A stretch of 16,971 nt of DNA, from positions 1-16,971 of the forward strand of contig JBBJOW010000069.1 in NCBI GenBank assembly GCA_037724045.1. The letters are read 5' to 3'. The notes beneath the pieces were generated by a model. It had not been told where the DNA came from. It saw only the letters and a list, made by a program, of their open reading frames with translations, and ran no database searches. Source of the stretch: DATLGB01 sp037724045. GTDB lineage: Bacteria; Actinomycetota; Thermoleophilia; Solirubrobacterales; Solirubrobacteraceae. Position 1 is the first letter of the stretch. Every line of letters begins with the position of its first letter. Positions 14,401-16,971 of the stretch are shown here, piece after piece. The position numbers and the translations under genes are program-made.

Positions 14401-14427
14401 TCCGCCGGTGCCGCCTCCGGGGTCTGA
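8428..14427 (+). CDS. Giant Ser/Thr kinase - AAA ATPase - TPR - GAF - PAS - GGDEF - EAL signalling protein
   Basis: The 1999-residue protein starts at the first in-frame ATG past the divergent gene. The ribosome-binding site is weak. Domains in order follow. Ser/Thr kinase (about 25-290): K53, HRDVKPAN with D145, K147 and N150, and DFG at 166-168; the glycine loop is degenerate. AAA_16-like ATPase (about 315-640): Walker A SGGGKS with K350, Walker B VVMLDD at 466-471. Helical/TPR region (about 700-1230). GAF (about 1252-1400). A coiled coil, then PAS (about 1436-1555). GGDEF (about 1561-1722): intact GGDEF at 1642-1646 and inhibitory RxxD at 1633-1636. EAL (about 1745-1990): ELL at 1778-1780, N1836, E1868, E1871, DDFGTG at 1898-1903, K1919, E1955. 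Both c-di-GMP synthesis and hydrolysis look possible. No membrane segment is seen, so it is probably cytoplasmic. It resembles multi-sensor multi-kinases with the histidine kinase replaced by GGDEF-EAL. Confidence 0.93.
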   Translation: MTYRPSELAAVPSPLDAVSTGRPSPELRLLKRERGVATFLRVDTASGARTILKTAPADRLGEGAQHRLEREIELLRGVDPTRLAAPLTAGREGDEAWVVRDYVEGITLSDRIRRGPLSPREAITVGRGVIGALAAAHERGVLHRDVKPANVIVGTSEPLTDVTLVDFGFARDARLEADAGELTASAAHYVSLEQAGLLRQDADVRSDLYSAGVVLFECLAGHAPFTGTSVGEVLRGHATSRPPRLHTLGAQVPAALEELVRRLLRKDPRDRYQSADAVGSDLCAIGDALDRGDEDPQIVLGLHERRRRSLTEPALIARTTDLERLEAELGRATAGTPGLVLVEALSGGGKSRLLEELDRVSARSEAWVLRGQGRDQAAQRPFQVLDGVVRGVLGRCRSDPAFAAHLRSRLVGREAALVEAMPELLGVLEPQTAHGRAVDEQHGEMRTIMALADLLQALGAPGRPAVVMLDDCQWADGLTCKLLAHWRAADGGRPAPAHVMVVVAFRSEEVAEAHPLRALTASDRLRLAPLDDDAVRDLVESMAGAVPDDALQVVVRLAEGSPFMAAELLRGLVETGALVGTDDGWHTVPDRLASVQASSRSAAVFSRRLEQAPKELLHLLSVGALLGKQFEIDQAAELAECSAGRALVLLADARRRHIVWPEGPGCFTFAHDKLREALLARLPESTRRALHGMVAAGLEQRDGDRSFELSFHFDAAGEHERALPYALRAAATARARYALDAAQRHYAIAAGGAADWALQRKIAESRGDVAMLSGQYDEAREHFAVARDHCDSDELAAGIEGRLGELAFKRGDVRESSERLVRALRLLSQRVPRSGMGFLAMLVGQVLVQTAHSLLPRRLVGRRPAEGIERERLIMRLHSELAHTYWFTVGLVPCAWTHLRGLNLAERYAPTPELAQAYSEHAPVATMVPWCTRGIAYAKRSLAIRRALQDTWGEGQSLHFYGLVLYVAGRYEESLEKCRAAVEILERTGDRWEVNTAGWNIALALYRLGRMEEAVAAAQAVHRAGVSLGDVQASGISMGAWAKASGGAVPPALLDAELARPADDVHARVEVLQAQALRLIREQRVDEAVTVLTEADAYLRDSGLRQEYVAPLRPWLATALRMQVEHASALAPAQRRRLLRRARRAARRAVWLSRSYRNNLPHALRECALLAALAGRPRRAGRLLERSLAVASEQNARHEHALGLVARGALRAATGAAGAEADATEGRRALAELDVSAAADPVSESPAATLSLADRFSTVLDAGRGIVAALTDEAIFTATCDAALTLLHGECSVVVSLEGSDRRVLTQAGDASGPPSATAVGRALEAARPVVLAEEELGDVDRIHPERGAPRSALCAPIFVRGRATAVLCVTHRQLSGLFGGEEERLAAFVTTLAGAALENAEGFGEVRALSSSLEARVVERTAELSASMERVEVAYAVLASTLESTADGILVVDHAGRIVTHNRRFAEMWDLQEQLLVDGDDDQALQWAAAQLNDPEGFLSKVHALYAEPDADSHDELVLKDGRVFERDSRPHRLGDESVGRVWSFRDITEQKRFQHQLQQLADHDALTGLVNRRRFEEELARGVACAKRYGGGLAALVLDVDNFKYVNDTLGHKAGDQLIQSIAVLLGERLRGTDVLARLGGDEFALLLGQIDAEGAARVADSILDALRSHVVILGGQRVSITASVGVALLGEAGDGGEVALTGEQLMVDADLAMYEAKLDGRNRMSLFTAAGARDARMRARYTWIDRIRDALEHDGFVLQTQPILDLQTGEVSQHELLLRMRGDDGELIPPGAFLPSAERHDLVQAIDRWVVRAAIALIAEHERAGDTLRLEVNLSGKSIGDRELTTLIERELAETPIDPASLIFEVTETAAIANMDAAREFADRLAQLGCRLALDDFGTGFGSFYYLKHLPVTYLKIDGEFIKGLADNETDQLMVQAMVKIAQGLGKATIAEFVGDAATQQLLREYGVDYAQGYHVGRPADVAELWRGSAGAASGV

Positions 14428-14432
14428 CGCTC

Positions 14433-15788
14433 CTACCGCTGCAGGCTACTCCCGCTTCTGCACTTGGCAGGCTGCGCCGCAGCGTATGCGAGCACGTCGG
14501 CGACCCGTCGGGCGATCGCCGGCCACCCGTAGCGTTCGACGGCGACCCTCCGTGCCGCGGTTCCCCGGCGGGCCCGCTCGGCGTGATCGTCGCGGGCGTC
14601 GACGAGCGCGTCCGCGAGGGCCGCGCGATCGTCGGGCGCCACGAGCCAGCCGGTCCGCCCGTCCTCGATGATCTCCGCCGGCCCGAACGCGTCGACCGCG
14701 ATGCACGGCAGCGCGCAGGCCATCGCCTCGACGAGCACGAGGCCGAACTGCTCGCGGACCGAGGCGAGCGCGAGCGCGTCGCTGGCCCGCAGGAAGTCCG
14801 GCAGCTCGTCGTGGTCGTGCCAGCCCGCGAGAAAGACGTCCCGGGCCCCGGTTCGCGAGATCACGTCGCAGGGGTGCTCACCCTCCCACTCCCCCGGGTG
14901 GCCGCCGAGCAGGACGAGCGCGCCGCGCCGGCGCATGCGCCGCTGGGCGTCCGCCCACGCCTCGATCAGCAGCCCGACGCGCTTGACCTCGGTGAAGCGC
15001 CCGCAGCTCGTGACGACGGGCCCTTCGGCCAGGGGCGCGAGCTGCTCGGCCGAGTAGGTGACGCTGCCCTCCCCCTCGCCGGGCCGCCAGCCGCGCGGTG
15101 CGGCGACGAGCTGCTCGTGCCAGAAGGCCGCGCGGTCGATGCTGCCGGGGCTGAACGTCTGCGGATCGAAGCCGTTGGGGATCACGCTGCAGCGATCGGC
15201 GTCGACGCCGAGCAGCCGGACCGCCCGCTCGACCTGCCCCTCGGCCAGCAGCAGCAGCCGGGCGCAGCCGAGCGCCCAATCGCGCATGCGCGCCACCCAG
15301 GCGTCGGCGTGGGCCCAGTGCGCCGGAGCGCCCGCGGCGATCTTCTCGAGCATCAGCAGCTCGGTGCCGTGCAGGTGGCCGACCACCGGCACGTGCGGTG
15401 CGACGCGCCGCGCGGCCTCGTGCAGCGGCGTGAGGTGATGGAGGTGCAGCACGTCGGCGTCGGCCGCACCCGCGGCCTGCAGGGCGTCCGCCCAGGCGCT
15501 GACGTGCGCCTCGTAGGCGGAGGGGCCCACGAGGGCGAAGCACGGGTCGATCGCGCCGGGCCGGTCCTCGTAGGAGGGGTGCATCGGCGCACCGCCGGCA
15601 CCGCCGAAGTCCACGGCGTGCACGTCGAGATCGGCGTAGAAGGCGCGCGCGTCGCCGTGTCCGCCGGGCAGCGAGCCCGTCACGAGGCCGACGTCGTGCC
15701 CGAGCGCCTCCAGCTCGCCGCCGAGGGCACGCACGACGTGCGCCGAACCGCCCCGGGGGAAGAACATGACCCCGCTGAGAACCTTGAT
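14433..15788 (-). CDS. GT4-family glycosyltransferase, probable ATC start
   Basis: The protein is 451 residues from the preferred start. Its GT-B fold shows a first strand KVLSGVMFFPRGGSAHVV with the glycine-rich loop, then GHLHGTELL (about 138-146), VIPNGFDPQTF (about 202-212) and CGRFTEVKR with K269 (about 262-270). The EX7E nucleotide-sugar motif is E346-QFGLVLV-E354, followed by GPAEII and GRTGWLV. It is predicted to be a retaining glycosyltransferase using an NDP-sugar; acceptor unknown. The start is debatable. ATC at 15788-15786 sits 6-7 nt after GGGGAGGGG and keeps the first beta strand. The ATG at 15767 would delete that strand. GTG at 15818 and ATG at 15923 lack good ribosome-binding sites, and the last overlaps the next gene. 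The stop lies 5 bp from that of the convergent giant gene. Confidence 0.9.
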   Translation of the reverse strand: MKVLSGVMFFPRGGSAHVVRALGGELEALGHDVGLVTGSLPGGHGDARAFYADLDVHAVDFGGAGGAPMHPSYEDRPGAIDPCFALVGPSAYEAHVSAWADALQAAGAADADVLHLHHLTPLHEAARRVAPHVPVVGHLHGTELLMLEKIAAGAPAHWAHADAWVARMRDWALGCARLLLLAEGQVERAVRLLGVDADRCSVIPNGFDPQTFSPGSIDRAAFWHEQLVAAPRGWRPGEGEGSVTYSAEQLAPLAEGPVVTSCGRFTEVKRVGLLIEAWADAQRRMRRRGALVLLGGHPGEWEGEHPCDVISRTGARDVFLAGWHDHDELPDFLRASDALALASVREQFGLVLVEAMACALPCIAVDAFGPAEIIEDGRTGWLVAPDDRAALADALVDARDDHAERARRGTAARRVAVERYGWPAIARRVADVLAYAAAQPAKCRSGSSLQR

Positions 15789-15837
15789 GTTCGACCCCTC
15801 CCCGCGTCGCCCGGACACCGGCGGCGTCGAGGAGCAT

Positions 15838-15870
15838 GGTACCGAGGCTGTTACCCGGGTGTTACCGAGG
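15838..15870. repeat. Short direct repeats and palindrome upstream of the glycosyltransferase gene
   Basis: GGTACCGAGG (15838-15847) recurs as GTTACCGAGG (15861-15870), and GTTACC also occurs at 15850-15855 next to the palindrome ACCCGGGT (15853-15860). The cluster lies at the end of the glycosidase gene and about 50 bp before the glycosyltransferase start, so it could be a regulator site. No known operator is recognised. Confidence 0.3.
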
Positions 15871-16632
15871 GCCGAACAGGAGCGCGGTGGAGATGGCCCG
15901 GCCGCCCGGGCACTCCGCGCCATGCTTCTCGCGCGAGACGTTGCGCAGCTCGCCGCCGCAGATCAGAGACGAGGAGCCGCCGCCGTCGAGGTTGAGCGCG
16001 TCCCGCGCGCCGAGCGCCAGGAGCACCTCGGTGAGCTCGTCCAGGCTCAGTCCGGCTTCGTCGTCGGCACGCCCGTCGCAGGCCACGGCCAGCAGGTGAT
16101 CGGCCGTGATCCCGAGCGCGGCGCGCGGATAGCGGCCCTGGGTGATGTCCGAGTCGAACTGCCGAGCGCCGGAGGAGAAGCCCTCGTCGTCGCCGGGGAC
16201 GGCGGCTGCGTCGCAGACCAGCAGGGGCCCGGCCTGCAGCAGGTCGCCGCGCGGCTGGGCGGCGATCGCGTCGCGGCGGGCGATCGTCACCTCGCCGCCC
16301 GCCACGTGCACGCAGGCGCGCACCCCATCCCAAGGCGCGTCGAAGGCGACGTGGCGGCGTTCGACGCCCCGGGTGCGCAGCTCGCCGAGCGGCGTCCCAT
16401 AGGGGCGCGCGTAGAAGCCGCCGACGAGCGCCTCGGGCGCGCCGTTGCGGGCACACCAGGCGGCGAGGGGCTGGGGACGCCGCAGGCGGACGACGCGCAC
16501 GTCGGTCGCGTCGAGTGCGTAGCGCGCGACGTGGACGGTCGTGCGCTCGCCGTCGGCGAGCACGACGCGCAGGCGGCGGAGGTGGGCCGGTGCCGCGAGC
16601 GGCGCCGGGACGGGCGTCGGGAGAGAGGACAT
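15862..16632 (-). CDS. Phosphodiester glycosidase (NAGPA-like) family protein
   Basis: The 256-residue protein belongs to the family of the lysosomal uncovering enzyme NAGPA and its bacterial relatives, which act on sugar-phosphodiester or related glycan bonds. Visible signatures are LVGGFYARP (about 69-77), LLQAGPLLV (about 131-139), GITADHLLAVACDGR (about 174-188), GLSLDELTEVLLALGA (about 193-208) and NLDGGGSSSLI (213-223). IST at 247-249 near the end is also typical. The ATG at 16632-16630 has GGAG 4 nt upstream. No signal peptide is evident, which is unusual for a family often found outside the cytoplasm. The order with the downstream glycosyltransferase suggests a shared glycan pathway (inference). 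Confidence 0.87.
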   Translation of the reverse strand: MSSLPTPVPAPLAAPAHLRRLRVVLADGERTTVHVARYALDATDVRVVRLRRPQPLAAWCARNGAPEALVGGFYARPYGTPLGELRTRGVERRHVAFDAPWDGVRACVHVAGGEVTIARRDAIAAQPRGDLLQAGPLLVCDAAAVPGDDEGFSSGARQFDSDITQGRYPRAALGITADHLLAVACDGRADDEAGLSLDELTEVLLALGARDALNLDGGGSSSLICGGELRNVSREKHGAECPGGRAISTALLFGPR

Positions 16633-16643
16633 CGTGCTCCGTG

Positions 16644-16669
16644 CAGACTGCCGGGGTGATCGCAGTCTG
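16644..16669. promoter_or_regulatory. Inverted repeat just upstream of the glycosidase gene
   Basis: CAGACTGC (16644-16651) and GCAGTCTG (16662-16669) form a perfect 8-bp inverted repeat around a 10-nt centre. It ends about 12 nt before the glycosidase ATG, close to its ribosome-binding site. It could be an operator or an mRNA hairpin affecting translation. Confidence 0.4.
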
Positions 16670-16670
16670 G

Positions 16671-16688
16671 GGTCACGATCCTGTGACC
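16671..16688 (-). terminator. Hairpin between the membrane-protein gene and the glycosidase gene
   Basis: GGTCAC (16671-16676) and GTGACC (16683-16688) form a 6-bp stem with a 6-nt loop, 5 nt past the stop of the upstream membrane-protein gene on the minus strand. There is no T-run. Position fits a terminator or attenuator, but an operator is equally possible. Confidence 0.3.
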
Positions 16689-16693
16689 GGGAC

Positions 16694-16971
16694 CTACTTG
16701 CGCGTGGGCCGGTTCTTCTTGCGCGCCTGGCGCGCGCGCTTGGCGGCGGCCTTCTGCTTCTGCGCGGCCCGCGGATCGCCCTTCTTACGCTCCCCCACGC
16801 CCCCGGCCGTCGAATCCGAGGCGCCGTGCCGCGGTTCGACGGGTGCGTTTCTGCGGGCGTCGCGAGTGATCGCGACGCCGATGCCCACGACGAGCATCAC
16901 GCCCCCGAGAATGAGAAACGCCTCCTGGAGACCGGAGATGCCGGAGCCCTCCGCTCCGGGAGCGGGCGCGA
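16694..16971 (-). CDS. Small single-pass membrane protein with basic tail (5' end beyond window)
   Basis: The minus-strand frame is open from the right edge to the TAG at 16696-16694, giving at least 91 residues. A GTG at 16900 is a possible internal start, but the sequence before it already encodes the first half of a membrane helix (AFLILGGVMLVVGIGVAIT), so the true start most likely lies outside the window. After the helix comes RDARRNAP, then a Lys/Arg-rich tail (KKGDPRAAQKQKAAAKRARQ and on to the end) that would lie in the cytoplasm. The part before the helix is Gly/Ser/Pro-rich. No domain family is recognised. The glycosidase gene follows 61 bp downstream. Confidence 0.75.
   Translation of the reverse strand, partial: APAPGAEGSGISGLQEAFLILGGVMLVVGIGVAITRDARRNAPVEPRHGASDSTAGGVGERKKGDPRAAQKQKAAAKRARQARKKNRPTRK

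Noticed and set aside
14391..15995. Plus-strand open frame opposite the glycosyltransferase
   Set aside because: The minus strand encodes a full GT4 protein with EX7E and related motifs. The plus frame is a composition artefact.

Overview
The window is very GC-rich, with strong G/C bias at third codon positions. It looks like chromosomal DNA of a high-GC actinobacterium, and the gene content resembles the Thermoleophilia/Solirubrobacterales: a secreted RCC1-repeat protein with a C-terminal Fn3 domain, an FG-GAP protein, a WS/DGAT acyltransferase, a SpoIIAA-like STAS protein and a giant kinase/ATPase/c-di-GMP protein. This taxonomic placement is inferred from protein style. No rRNA or tRNA gene was recognised. 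No gene-free stretch exceeds 300 bases.

Left part (1-1700): the C-terminus of an unidentified protein runs off the left edge. It is followed by imperfect ~20-bp direct repeats that may be the end of an insertion element. A FitAB/VapBC-type toxin-antitoxin pair follows on the minus strand, then a two-gene minus-strand unit: a STAS anti-sigma-factor antagonist and a small zinc-ribbon protein whose start overlaps the STAS stop by one base.

Middle (1800-7600): on the minus strand lie a WS/DGAT-type acyltransferase and, 62 bp downstream, a secreted seven-repeat RCC1 beta-propeller protein with an Fn3 tail. A 179-bp divergent promoter region separates the acyltransferase from a plus-strand secreted FG-GAP (integrin-alpha-like) propeller protein with seven calcium-binding-type motifs. 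GGTT-N14/15-GGGTA elements, which resemble SigB/SigF-type promoters, stand before both the STAS gene and the acyltransferase.

Right part (7600-14430): a DUF2237 protein and an orphan GroES-like protein lie on the minus strand. The GroES-like gene is divergent from a 1999-residue plus-strand protein that joins a Ser/Thr protein kinase domain, an AAA_16-type ATPase, a long helical/TPR region, GAF, PAS, GGDEF and EAL. Both the GGDEF and the EAL active sites look intact. This protein is the most striking object in the window.

Right edge (14430-16971): three minus-strand genes encode a small membrane protein with a very basic tail (cut by the edge), a phosphodiester-glycosidase (NAGPA-like) family protein and a GT4 glycosyltransferase. 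The glycosyltransferase appears to start at a non-canonical ATC codon. Two inverted repeats fill the short gap before the glycosidase gene.
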